From: Varanus komodoensis
Taxonomy: Eukaryota; Chordata; Lepidosauria; Squamata; Varanidae
DNA length: 64,000 nucleotides
Direction: 5' to 3'
NCBI RefSeq assembly: GCF_004798865.1
Contig: NW_025336576.1
Coordinates: forward strand, 1,849,677-1,913,676
The notes beneath the pieces were generated by a model. The model ran no database searches and was not told where the DNA came from. It was given only the letters and a program-made list of their open reading frames with translations. This document shows, piece after piece, positions 10,101-19,604 of the stretch; the first letter of the stretch is position 1, and each line of letters begins with the position of its first letter. The position numbers were made by a program, and so were the translations under genes.

Positions 10101-12020
10101 GCAGCTGGCGAGGGCGGCCCCACACGGGCGCAACGGCTCTCCCAGCCTGCGGCCCTCGAAGCAAGCGCAGCCCAGCCAGGAGAGCCCCCCCCCGCGAAAG
10201 CGCCTGCTCCCCTCACTCATGGGTCGGGGCACCTCCGGCCCCGAGTGCAGCACGACGCTTGCCTTGCAGGCCCCACAGACACGCACCAGGGACCCTGCGC
10301 CCCAGGAGAACTCCAGCAGGCACCATGCTCCCTGTGGGGCTGAAGGAGGGGTGGGAGAAGCAACTCTCCCCCGCCCCCAGCACGTCACGTCTCTGCCTTC
10401 CCTTGGACTGTGGCCGCCGACACATGGGCCTTGGCACTCTGAGCGACGCCCAGCCGCAGCAGTGGCCCTGCGGGCAGCCACCCAAGCTCGGCAGCGCGTC
10501 TGGTCATTGTGCCGCTTCTCCTGGCACACGCAAAGCAGGCGGGGGCACCGTCCCGCTGCTGCAGGATGAGGGGGTGGGTGGACATGCTGCCCCTGGACTC
10601 AGACCCCCAGGAAATTTCCAGCATGATCCGGGGAAGCAGACGGGAGCTACAAAGCTACACTCCCCAGTGGACCGGCCCCCGGTGCACATGCCCCGTGTGC
10701 AGATTTTCCACAAACACCCCACGTGCTCTGGCTGTCCGGCAACCAGCAGGGTCAGCAGAGCAGCCCCAGGACAGCCCTGCCACTGTTCCCGTGGGCGGGA
10801 GGCCCGCTGGGTGTGGCGTGGCCTCGGCTCTGTGCTCAGGCTCTGTGCTCGGGACGACTGGCAGGGAGGCAGGTCACGTGAGGTGCGAGCTGCAATTAAC
10901 AGGATTAGCTGGCTCATCTCCTCCTCGGTGGAGGGGGCCTCACGCTCCTGCTTGCTGGCAGAGGGAAAGGAAAGGCCGGCCAGGCTAGGCCAGAAGCCTC
11001 TCGGGAGAGCTGGACAGTGGGGCTCCCGTGCCACGCTGCCAAGCCGATCGGAGAGCGCCCAAAGTGCTCCCGTGTGCCCGTTGCCCATCTGCCATCCCAA
11101 TCACGTGGTGGCCACCTGGCTGCCCATGCAAAACCACAGCACAGCACTTTCTTGCCCATGTGCCCCGGCAACTGGGGCACACCGGCCTTGCACTGCTTCT
11201 GGAGTGGAGGTCACGCACAGCCAGGCGGGACTAGCAGCCGTCACACGCCTGTTCCTCCAGTTCCCTTCTGAAGCCACCCCAAATGGGGGACACCACTGCA
11301 CCCCAAGGAGGTGAAGCCCACAGATCGACCCTGGGCCAAGCAAAGAAGCCCTTCCTGAATCTGCCCTGCATCTCCACCCCATGGCCCACGGGGTGACCCC
11401 TCTGGGCTCCAGGATAAGGGGAAAAGGTCTCCCTCTCCCCAGCACACGTCCTTCTGAACACTCCGCCCTGCCTCCCCTGCCTGCCTTCTCGGCTAAGCCA
11501 GTCCGGATCCCAGGCTCTCCTCGCCTCACTGTCCTGCCAATGTCAGCCCAAACCAACTCCTCCCTCCCTCCCTCCCTCCCTCCCTCCAACAAGGGCAGTC
11601 CCAGAAAGGCCACCCCCTTCCATGAGCTCCTCTGAGAGCGTTGTGCCAAGCAGCCGCTCAGGCTGGCTGGCAAAAGCGAAGCTGCCCTGGCCTCTGCCTC
11701 CTGTCCCTGAACGGAGAAATGCAAGCAGGCTGGCTGATCTTTACTTTGTTTATCGACATTATTTTAAAACTACCCTTCATCCCGAAGGATATTAGGGCAG
11801 CACACAATCAATACAGCCAAAGCAGGTCAGGCAAAAATACAATAGTAAAACAACCCCCTTCCTGAGAAGACAGTTAAGAGGCAGCTCAAACATGGGACGG
11901 ACTGGCCAATATATCTCCACTTAAAATGCCTGGGCAAAGAAAGGGGCTTGACGCCACACCAAAAGACTGCAGCATCACTGGCAGCCATACCTCTGTGGCA
12001 TGGCTGGAGATCTTGTGGCC
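10100..12020. other. Intergenic or 5' intronic stretch, no gene seen
   Basis: No exon supported. It contains a (CCCT)n run at 11559-11587 and an AT-rich segment near 11750-11850 (a stretch about a base count like ACCCTTCATCC...AGGGCAGCACACAA) that resembles the tail of an old LINE in reverse orientation. Confidence 0.45.
11559..11587. repeat. (CCCT)n microsatellite
   Basis: About seven tandem TCCC units read directly. Confidence 0.95.
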
Positions 12021-12105
12021 CTCCAGGGGCGGTTAGACTGCAATTCCCCCTTCCATCCAGCAGAGCCAGTGCGGGGGAGGATGGGAGCTGTGGTCTACTG
12101 AGATC
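12021..12105. mobile_element. Palindromic MITE-like repeat, copy 1
   Basis: Left arm GACTGCAATTCCCCCTTCC and right arm GGATGGGAGCTGTGGTCT are imperfect reverse complements around a short loop. Two more elements of the same design are at 31761-31848 and 61031-61139. It resembles a very common squamate short repeat with the theme 'ACTACAACTCCCATCATCC'. Confidence 0.6.
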
Positions 12106-12199
12106 AGGAAGGCCCTGCATTCACCACCCTGCAGGAACTGGGGCGCTGACTTTGTTGCCATGCAAGCATCCCTGGAGAGCAAGAGCATCTGAAGGTCTC

Positions 12200-12320
12200 A
12201 ACACAAGGGAAGGCTAGAGAGGGATTCTCCCTCAGGCATTTGGCCCCAAGCCATTTAGGGCTTTCAGGGTAAGCACTGGCACTCAGGAGCAGACGGAAAA
12301 ATGGAGCCAGACTTGGTTTG
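12200..12320 (+). repeat. LINE-like (L2-type) non-coding fragment
   Basis: The text GGCCCCAAGCCATTTAGGGC is followed by remains of an 'aaaaccagcactttgaat' motif. The same order appears at 53600-53850 and 63270-63620, all on the plus strand. Family assignment to an L2-like LINE is from memory of squamate repeats. Confidence 0.5.
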
Positions 12321-12434
12321 CACACCTAAACAGTTTCATCCTAAGGGTGCGAAAACATGCCGAGCTGCTTCTGCAGGCATCCCAAGTGGCTCTGATTGCG
12401 CTCTGCTCATGCAGGAGTGCCCCCCCCCGCCGGC

Positions 12435-14130
12435 CAAGGCATCCCTGCCAGAGGGCTGCCCAGCTGCACCTTGAGTGCCTCCAGTGCAGCGGCACCCACT
12501 GCCTCCCTAGGCCCTGGGCTCCATTTTCGTCCCGCTCTAATAGTCAGGAAGTTTTTCCTGATGTCCAGCCAGCATCTGGTTTCCTGTGACATGAGCCCAT
12601 TATTCCACGTCCTGCACTCTGGGATGATGGAGAGGACAGCCCGGCCTTCCTCTCTGTGACAGCCTCTCAAGGACTTGCAGAGTGCTCGCCTGTCTCCCTT
12701 CAATCCTCTCACAACTAAACATGCCCAGCTCTTTCCATCTCTCTTCATAAGACTTTGTTTCCACTCCCTGAATCATCCTTCTTGCCCTCCTCTGAGCCCT
12801 TTCCAGCTTGCCTGCTCTTTATTAAACTGTGGAGTCCAGAAGTGGATGTATTTTATTTATTTATATTGCTATTTATATCCTGCCTTTTTCCTACAAAGGG
12901 CTCAAGGCAGCTTACATCTTTCTCCTCCTCCATCTTGTCCCCACAACAACAACCCTGTGAGGTGGGTTGGGCTGAGCGTCTGTGACTGGCCCAGAGTCAC
13001 CCAGCAGGCTCCATGGCTGAGCGGAACCCGAACCCGGATCCTCTGAGTCCCAGTCCCACGCTCTTCACCACCACGCCACCCTGGATGCCAGACTCCAGAT
13101 GAGGCCTAACCAATGCTGAGTGGAAGGGAACCGATTCTTGGAAGCTGCACCTCTATTAATAAAGCAGCACAATAAAACATTAGCTCTTTTTGCAGCCACA
13201 TCACACCGTTGACTCATACTCAGCTTGTGAGCGACAACAATTCCAAGATCCTTCCCACTTGCAGTATCGTTGAGCCAAGTATTCCCCCCCCCCCCCGTAA
13301 CAATGCATTTGCTCTCTTTCTCCGAGGTGCAGACCTTGGCATGTGTCTCTATTGAATTCAGTTCTGCTGCTTTCAGCCCAGAAGTCCACTCTATCGAGAT
13401 CACCTGAATCTTCTTTGTCTTCCAGTTTTGCCTCATCTGCAAATCTGAGAAGCGTTCCCCACACTTCCTCATCCAAATCACAGATAAAAGAGCTGAAGAG
13501 CACTGGGCCCAGGACTGTCCCTGCAGCACCCCACCTGTTACCTCTCTCCGGCCGGAGGAGGAGATGCTATTGCTGAGTCTGATTCTGTGACCAACTGCAG
13601 ATCCACCTGCTCCCTGTTTCCTCTAGCCCAGTTTTAGCTAGTCTGTGAATCATGGAGCACTTTGTCAAAAGCTTTGCTGAAGCCAAAATATCTTATGTAC
13701 ACAGCATTCTCACAGTCCATCAGGGAGGTTACCCAATCAAAAAACAAAGTCGGATTAGTTCAGCAGGATCTGTTATTGACTATTCTGTGCTGACTTCTAG
13801 TAATTACTGCATTGTTTTCAACAGGTCTGCAGACCTATTGCTGTACAATCTGCTCCAGAACTTTCCCAGGGGTTGGGCGTCAGACTGCCTGGTCTGTCGT
13901 TCCCAGGTCCTCCTTCTTGAAGATGAAGACATTAGTCCATCTCCGGCCAACAGGCACTCCTCCCGTCCAAGATTTCCCAAAAGTAAGAGAACGTGGTGGT
14001 TCTCCTTTATGACTCTAGGATGGAGTTCACTGGGCCCTGGAGGTTTGAACTCATTCGACCCAATTTGGCAGTCCTTGACCATTGGCCTATCAATATTGAG
14101 CTGCCCTCCTGCTCCTTCAGCGCCAATTGA
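12435..14130 (-). mobile_element. CR1 LINE (reverse transcriptase to 3' end), with a nested SINE
   Basis: On the minus strand, from 14130 downward: FKPPGPSELHPRVIKE (the CR1 'PGPDGLHPRVLKE' motif), then the KAFDKVLH block complementing 13655-13680. RT C-terminal text follows, including KDLGIVVAHKLSMSQRCDVA and KRANVLLCCFINRG. Then comes the 3' UTR with the 'CTGACTATTAGAGCGGGA' block near 12530. Frames are broken. A tRNA-derived SINE interrupts it at 12849-13081. The element ends where the CpG island begins (about 14.2 kb). Confidence 0.88.
12849..13081 (-). mobile_element. tRNA-derived SINE nested in CR1
   Basis: Read on the minus strand it starts with a tRNA-like head: box A-like GTGGTGAAGAGCGTGGGACT and box B-like GGGTTCGGGTTCCGC. 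The body follows (CTGGGTGACTCTGGGCCAGT, then CCTCACAGGGTTGTTGTTGT) and an (ATAAAT)n tail. TGGATG flanks it on both sides (12843-12848 and 13082-13087) as a short target duplication, and CR1 sequence is contiguous across it. Confidence 0.85.
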
Positions 14131-14189
14131 CCATTTCTCCCTTCTCTTTGGCATCTGTTATTATTTGGCCACCCACCGAGCAGCTGAAC

Positions 14190-16356
14190 CCCATTCCGCC
14201 CTCCATTCCTCGCCTTGGTTCGCTCCTCACATCAGCCTCCTGGAAGCCTCGCCGCACTCCCGCGCTACCTGCCCGCCCGCCCCCCGCAGCCACGCATCTC
14301 CTTTCGCTGGCCCTGCCCGCTCCAAGCGCCCGACAGCGCCCTGGGTGTGGCTGGCGGGCGGGCGGGCTGCCGGTGCGCAGGGCCACTTCCCGCGAGCGGG
14401 GCAGGGACTCCGCGGGGCTGGGCTCCTGCGAGCCCGCGCTCCACCGAGCGAGCCTGCAGCTCCGGGCTCTGCCCCGCGGGAACCGGCGAGGCTGCAGACG
14501 GGAGGGCGGCGCCGGCCACGCCGACGGAGGGAGGCCTCTGGGCAGCTGCGCGCCCCGGCCCCTTCGCGTCCTGGGGGTGGGGAGCGGAAGAGCAGCCGGA
14601 GAGCCTCCGGAGGGCGGCCGGGACCCCGCGGGATGGGCGGGCGGGCGCGGGTCGTGGCGGGAGTCGCCCGGGCGCCGCCGCAGGGAGGCCGCGAGGGCCT
14701 GGAGCGTCGCTTGCGGAGGCCAGAGAGGCGCGGACAGCCTTCCCGCCAAGCCGCCGGGCTGCCGGTGCGGGGCTCGCTCCCCGCGTCCCCGCGCGCACGT
14801 CCCACAGAGCAGCAAGCGCGGCCGTGGAGCGGATACAGATCTCCTCCGCCCGCAGCGGGACCGCCTCGCCCCTCGCTTCGCACCGGCCTTCCGAGGCCAG
14901 CAGCGCCGCTCGATCGGCGCCTTCCCGACGGGGCGGCAAAGGCTCGCGGTGCGGCGCGGGGGCGCCCCGGGGCATGCAGGCGCGGCCAGGCAGGGCGCAG
15001 CGGGTGCCTGCGTCCCGTTCCCCCGAGCGGAAAGGCGGTAGCGGCGGCCTGCCTCTCCCCCTCTCCCGGGCACCCAAACACAAGCTCAACAGGTGCAGCG
15101 GGGGCTGCGGCCGTCTCTGCGCACTCACCGAGCCAGACGGGGCGCGAAGCGAAGAGGCCAAGGGGCGAGGGCCCCGTTCCAGGGTGCTGCAGCCGCCGCC
15201 AGGCGAGCGGAGCTCGGCAGGCCGCGCCGGGCACCGACAGCGAAATCGGCCGCTCGGGGACACGCGCGTCTGCGCGGGAGAGCGCAGCAGCCTCCCCTCG
15301 CTCTGCCCGCCCCTTCTGGCGCTGCGGGGCCGGCTTGGGCGGCCGCGGGGGAGCGAGCCGCGCCGTGACGGAGCAGGTCTGGGGCGCGCCCGGGCGGGGA
15401 GCGCGGCAGGCGGCAACGGGCCGCGGACCCAGCCGCCGCCGTCTCCCGCCGGGAGGAGAAACCGAGCCGCCTCTCCTCGTGGCTCCCAACCCATGCCTTG
15501 CTCTCGAAGAGAACGGTGCCGGGGCTCCTAGCAACCCCACGAGGCGCCCCTGCCGCCGCCGCGGCCCGCGCATCTGGAGCAGGCCATGCTGGACCTATGG
15601 CGCGGGAGAGGCTGCGCGGTGCGCCCCTGCCCCGGATCACGGAGCAGGGTGCTGCTGTCGCCGCGGCTCGCGGAGCAGGACGCCTGAGCGCTCGGGTTGC
15701 CCGGCCAGCGAACCACGCCCGCCGGATCCGTCTGCCCTCGCAGCGCCCCGGCGGCCCGCCAGGCTGGCCTGATGTGCCCGGCCAGAGCGCGGGGCCGGGC
15801 GAAGCCCGCACGGAGAGCACGTCCGGGGGCAGAGCGACCCCCCCTTCCAGCCCGGAATTCCCCTGCCGGTGCCAGTTCCGCGCAAGCTGATTGAGCGGGG
15901 CCGGCAAAGGCCGCGGAGCTGCCGACAGACGCCCCCGAGCTGCCCGGACAAGCCGGTGCTGCCATTCTTGGGGCACGGAGCAGGGGGCCAGGCGCGCCCG
16001 CCTCGTCCCTGCGCTCCGGGCCGGAGCCTCCGGCACGGGGCCGTCGGGCGTCGGCCAGCCGCTGTTCCCGCGTCTCATCAGTGCTCCTGCGTTGCCCCCG
16101 GGGAACTTAGCGGGGCCGTGACCGGGAGCGGAGGGGGCAGGAGCAGGGCAGGCTGCCGGAGGGGCTGCGGGAGCGGAATGCCGCGCGTGCCAGGGCGAGC
16201 CTCGCCGCTGCTCGGCCTCGGTCTCCACGGCTCGCCCGGGGGCAACGGGACGGCAGCCATTTTCTGGGCGGGCCCGCCCCGCCGCAGCAGCCCGGCCGTT
16301 CGGCGGCAGCGGCCCCCCCGGGGCGCGCGCCCCAAGGCCGGACCCTCGCTCCGCGG
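14190..16356. promoter_or_regulatory. Large CpG island ending at the assembly gap
   Basis: About 2.1 kb of very CpG-dense, GC-rich sequence begins abruptly after the CR1 element and runs into the N gap. Long open frames in all directions are a base-composition effect. A consensus splice donor on the minus strand near 15128 suggests a minus-strand first exon here. This could be a distal DMTN promoter or the promoter of a gene hidden in the gap; the sequence does not decide. Confidence 0.6.
15123..15129 (-). promoter_or_regulatory. Candidate minus-strand first-exon donor site
   Basis: The minus strand reads GGCTCG|GTGAGTGCGC, a near-perfect donor, with the exon end at 15129. Its position in a CpG island and its strand fit a non-coding first exon spliced to the DMTN acceptor at 6502. 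The link is an inference. Confidence 0.4.
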
Positions 16357-16456
16357 NNNNNNNNNNNNNNNNNNNNNNNNNNNNNNNNNNNNNNNNNNNN
16401 NNNNNNNNNNNNNNNNNNNNNNNNNNNNNNNNNNNNNNNNNNNNNNNNNNNNNNNN
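16357..16456. other. Assembly gap (100 N)
   Basis: Exactly 100 N, the usual placeholder for a gap of unknown size. Sequence left of it (DMTN side) and right of it (PBDC1 and XPO7 side) is therefore joined by scaffolding, not by reads seen here. Confidence 0.98.
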
Positions 16457-16970
16457 TCTGGTTTTAAACACTATGCATGTAACATTTATTCTATGATATA
16501 AAGAATACAGAAGTATAAGAATACAAGCTCGGCAATCATCAGCAACGATACCAAGGGGCCTCATCCACACGTGCATCCATGCAGCACTCATACTCACAGC
16601 CAACGGACCCTCTCGGCGATCCATCGGGACTGTGGGTGACCAGCTGCAGTGCTGTTCTGACACACACGGGAGCTGGAAAGCCCTGGCCTTTTATACCTTT
16701 AAGTGGATGCTATTAGCTTGGTCCAACTGGGTCGAACAGGGAGCTCCTCTGAGCAGGGCCGACACGCAGAACGTGCTGGTCCTTGTCTTGAACACACACA
16801 ACGGTCACATTCCACTGTCTCTCTGGATGGCACATCTTATCTGTTACGGCCCCTTCTCCAAGCACTCCCGGCCTCTCAGCTTTCTCAGCCCGGTCAGTCC
16901 CATCCTGCTGTTCCATTCTTCATTTTCTTCTGGGTCTCAAGGCCTTCGGGAACCCAAGCGCACTGTGACA
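16457..16970 (-). mobile_element. LTR-like fossil, probably Gypsy-type, cut by the gap
   Basis: Read on the minus strand the segment has LTR organisation. It starts TGTCACAGTG near 16970, has a TATAAAAG box near 16696 and an AATAAA signal near 16490, and then runs into the gap. The distal end and any internal part are not visible, so it may be a solo LTR or one end of a longer element. Family is a guess from the TGTCACAG start. No coding part is seen, and it looks old. Confidence 0.5.
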
Positions 16971-17084
16971 AGCGGGGCCTCCAGGCGGGCACACAGAGCG
17001 CCGATCCTTTTCCGCTCTGGCTGTCCTGCTCGGGAGCAAAGCAGGAAATGCAGAAACACGAAGAAATAGGACGGGCGCCTCCAA

Positions 17085-17346
17085 GGCACGGGCCGGAGCG
17101 CGCTCTAGGCCCGTCCAGCCGGCGGCGTCGCGCAGCTCCCCTGCAGCGCGGCAGGGATGCCCCGAGCGGGGGGCGACCGGGGCACTTTCCGCAAACCTCA
17201 CGAGGACCGGCGCCTCGGGTCGCAGCCTTGGCGGGGCGGGCGCCAAGCTGGCGCGGGGGGGCGGCCGTGCGGCGGGGCCCCTCCCCCGCGCCCCCTCGCC
17301 TCGCGGGACGGCCCCGCCCGCCGCGCCTGCGCAGAACCTGGCCAAG
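17085..17346 (+). promoter_or_regulatory. PBDC1 CpG-island promoter
   Basis: TATA-less, CpG-rich sequence directly upstream of the PBDC1 start. It contains an Sp1-type GC box (CCCCGCCC, 17312-17319), an NRF-1-like site (GCGCCTGCGCAG, 17323-17334) and, over the start codon, CAAGATGGCGGC (17343-17354). The last is both a good Kozak context and a consensus YY1 element. This is the architecture of a constitutively expressed housekeeping gene. Confidence 0.75.
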
Positions 17347-18504
17347 ATGGCGGCGCCCACGAGGGGCGGCCTGGCCGCGCTGGTGAGGGCCGCGGGGGGC
17401 GGGCGGGCGGGCTGGCTGCCCCGGGGCTGCCCCCGCCCCGCTCACGCCTCCGCGCTTCTCTCCCCGCAGGGCGCCCGGGGAGCCTCCGCCGCCGCCGCCG
17501 CGCTCTCGCTGCCGGCCGAGGCCTTCGGGAACGACGTGAGTGCGGGCACGGGGGGCCGGGCCGGGCCGGGCCGGGCCGCCGCCGCCGCCGCCGCTGACAC
17601 GTCTCTCTTTGCAGCCCCTGGTGGAGGCGGCGTGGGCCGCCAAGGCGTACCAGCACGCCCAGGTCTACTTCAACGTGAGTCTCCCGTCCTCCCCCGGGCG
17701 CAAAGCGCGCTCTCGCCCCCCGAAGCCGTGCGCGCCGCGCCGCGCCCCGCGCCCCTCACCGGCCTCGCTGTGCCTTCCCTGCAGCTCATCTCCTCCGTTG
17801 ACCCGGCGTTCCTGAAGCTCACCAAAGCGGACGACCAGATCTACTCCGAGTTCCGGAAGGCCTTCCCCGACCTCCAGATCGGCGTGCTGGACCCGGAGGA
17901 TCTGAAATCTGGGCCGGCCAAAGAGGTCGGTGCCGCGGCTGCGGGGCGGCGGCGTGGGTTGCCCGCTCACCGGGGAAGTAACGACGCGCCCCTCCTCCTC
18001 CTCCCACTCCGTGCAGAAATGGCGCCCGTTCTGCCTGCGCTTTGACGGGGTGGTCGAGGACTTTAACTACGGGACGCTTCTGCGGACGGATTGCAGCAAA
18101 GGGTATACCGAGGAGAACACGATATTTGGTAAGGCCGGCGCACCTTCCCCTGGGCAGCAGTGGCCGCTCTCCGGGCAGCTTGTACTCGGGAGCAGTTCTG
18201 CTGGGCAGGCAAGTGCGGCCCTTCTAGAAGGGGCACAAAGCTGGGCTCCTGGAGCAGCTGTGCTGTCCTCCTCTTGGCCTCCACGGGCCTCTTTTGTTCA
18301 ACGGGGTTTTGGGACCAGGGGTTGATGGGGAGGAATTGTGTGTGAGGACCAAAGTCCTGCTAAGGAAAGCTCTTTCCTTCCTCAGCCACCAGGATCCAAT
18401 TCTTTGCTATTGAAATAGCCCGCAACCGAGAAGGCCACAACCATCTTGTCTATGGCAGGGCCAGGGAAGCCTGCTTGGGCACCCAGGCGGACAGCTCTGG
18501 ATAA
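17347..18504 (+). CDS. PBDC1: PBDC1 (polysaccharide biosynthesis domain-containing 1), complete, six exons
   Basis: Exons: 17347-17382, 17470-17535, 17615-17674, 17785-17925, 18017-18128, 18386-18504 (534 nt, 177 aa). All borders are GT/AG and all joins are in phase. Conserved family blocks: ALSLPAEAFGND (exon 2), WAAKAYQHAQVYFN (exon 3), LISSVDPAFLKLTKADDQIY and SEFRKAFPDLQIGVLDPEDL (exon 4), KWRPFCLRFDGVVEDFNYGT and GYTEENTIF (exon 5), RIQFFAIEIARNREG (exon 6). The name is historical. The yeast orthologue (YPL225W/Chp1) has been reported as a ribosome-associated chaperone for eEF1A, and the same role is plausible here. After the conserved core only about 18 residues follow, without the long acidic repeat tail of human PBDC1 (233 aa). 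The first four introns are only 79-110 bp. The start lies in a strong Kozak/YY1 context in a CpG island. Confidence 0.96.
17551..17594 (+). repeat. (GGGCC)n-(GCC)n run in PBDC1 intron 2
   Basis: Four or five GGGCC units pass directly into about six GCC units, filling over half of a 79-bp intron. Length variation here would change an already minimal intron. Confidence 0.9.
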
Positions 18505-18752
18505 AGCCTTCTGCGCTCAAGAAAGGGCAATACATTCAAAGGAAAAAGGACCAGAGTTTTGCTCCAGCATCAGCTCCAGCTGAACTACCGACTGCCTCTG
18601 TTCCATGGCAAATCAAGGAACAGCTGCTGCTGGAATTCTGTTGACGATGCCAAAAAGCTCTAAATCGTGGCTATAACCATGATGTATTTGAGGATGCATC
18701 AGCTTGCTTTTTGTATCTTCTAGAGCTTCCATGTGCTAGACATGAAATCAAC

Positions 18753-18758
18753 ATTAAA
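18753..18758 (+). promoter_or_regulatory. PBDC1 poly(A) signal
   Basis: ATTAAA lies 249 bases after the PBDC1 stop and is the first canonical signal downstream, so the transcript probably ends near 18775. Confidence 0.6.
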
Positions 18759-19204
18759 ATTCTTGAATGAAATTAGCAGCCAGTGAATTCCAGTTGGAAC
18801 CAAATTTTTGTACCCTTTTATAGAAACAAGAATAGCCATTTTGCAAGCCCTGGGATGATCCCAGCTAGTTCAAGCACACATTGCCGTGGTAAATGTACTG
18901 CTCTGCATCCAGCTAGCCCAGCAAAGCCCAGTGTGGTGGTGTTAGGGCTGTCTGCAAGACTTCTGGTACCTCATTTGCCTAATGGTGCAGTGGTCTGGGA
19001 GGCTCAGGTTCCATGGGCACCTGAGGACTTCCCAAAAGGATTGCCTGTGTAAACACAAACAGATGCAGGGTGCAAGTCCAAAATTAAGTACAGCTTGCTT
19101 TTAAAGAAGACTAAGGCTAAAGTTAAGAAGTTAGGAATTTGACTTGTGCAGTCCTGGGCAGGTGTCCAAATAAAGGACTTCTAGAGTGAGAATGTGAGTT
19201 AACA

Positions 19205-19500
19205 TTTACTAGGAAGGGATCCAGGGCAGATCTGGAAGATTACAGGTCATTTATCTTAACATCTGTTCTGGGTAAACTGCTGGAAAGCATTATCAAAGAT
19301 AGAATCAGCAAGCAAATACAGGGACAAGCCATTCTGAAAAAATACCAGCGTGGTTTCCACAAGGGCAAGTCTTGACTCACTAACCTACTGGGGTTCTCTG
19401 GGAGGGTCAATAAGCATGTTAGGCAGGGGTGATTCAGAGAAGGGCAACAGAATTTTTGGGGGGGCTAGAGCAGCTCCCCTATGAGGAATGGCGCGACCAT
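19205..19500 (+). mobile_element. CR1 LINE fragment between PBDC1 and XPO7
   Basis: The text decodes to a CR1 RT segment: LTSVLGKLLESIIKDRISKQ, then QAILKKYQRGFHKGKS and LTNLL, with stops. It then jumps to a CR1 3'-region motif (GAGCAGCTCCCCTATGAGGA near 19466). It lies in the gap between two convergent genes. Confidence 0.8.
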
Positions 19501-19604
19501 TGGTCCTGTTCTGCTTGGAAGTCATCCTTGTTTTCAGCTCACGTGTGCCTGAATCTTCATGGACATCACACAAGAGTAACACTCTGGCCTGGTTCCACAC
19601 AGCT

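Noticed and set aside
8611-10529. Several 450-600 codon minus-strand frames around 9-10.5 kb
   Set aside because: They overlap each other in different frames in a GC-rich island, with proline/arginine/alanine-rich nonsense translation and no recognisable domain.
13652-15772. 706-codon plus-strand frame
   Set aside because: It runs from a reversed CR1 element into a CpG island, so the protein is a composite of unrelated sequence.
15125-16663. Very long minus-strand open frame
   Set aside because: It is kept open by GC-rich CpG-island composition and by the N gap, has low-complexity A/R/P/G-rich translation, and shows no homology.
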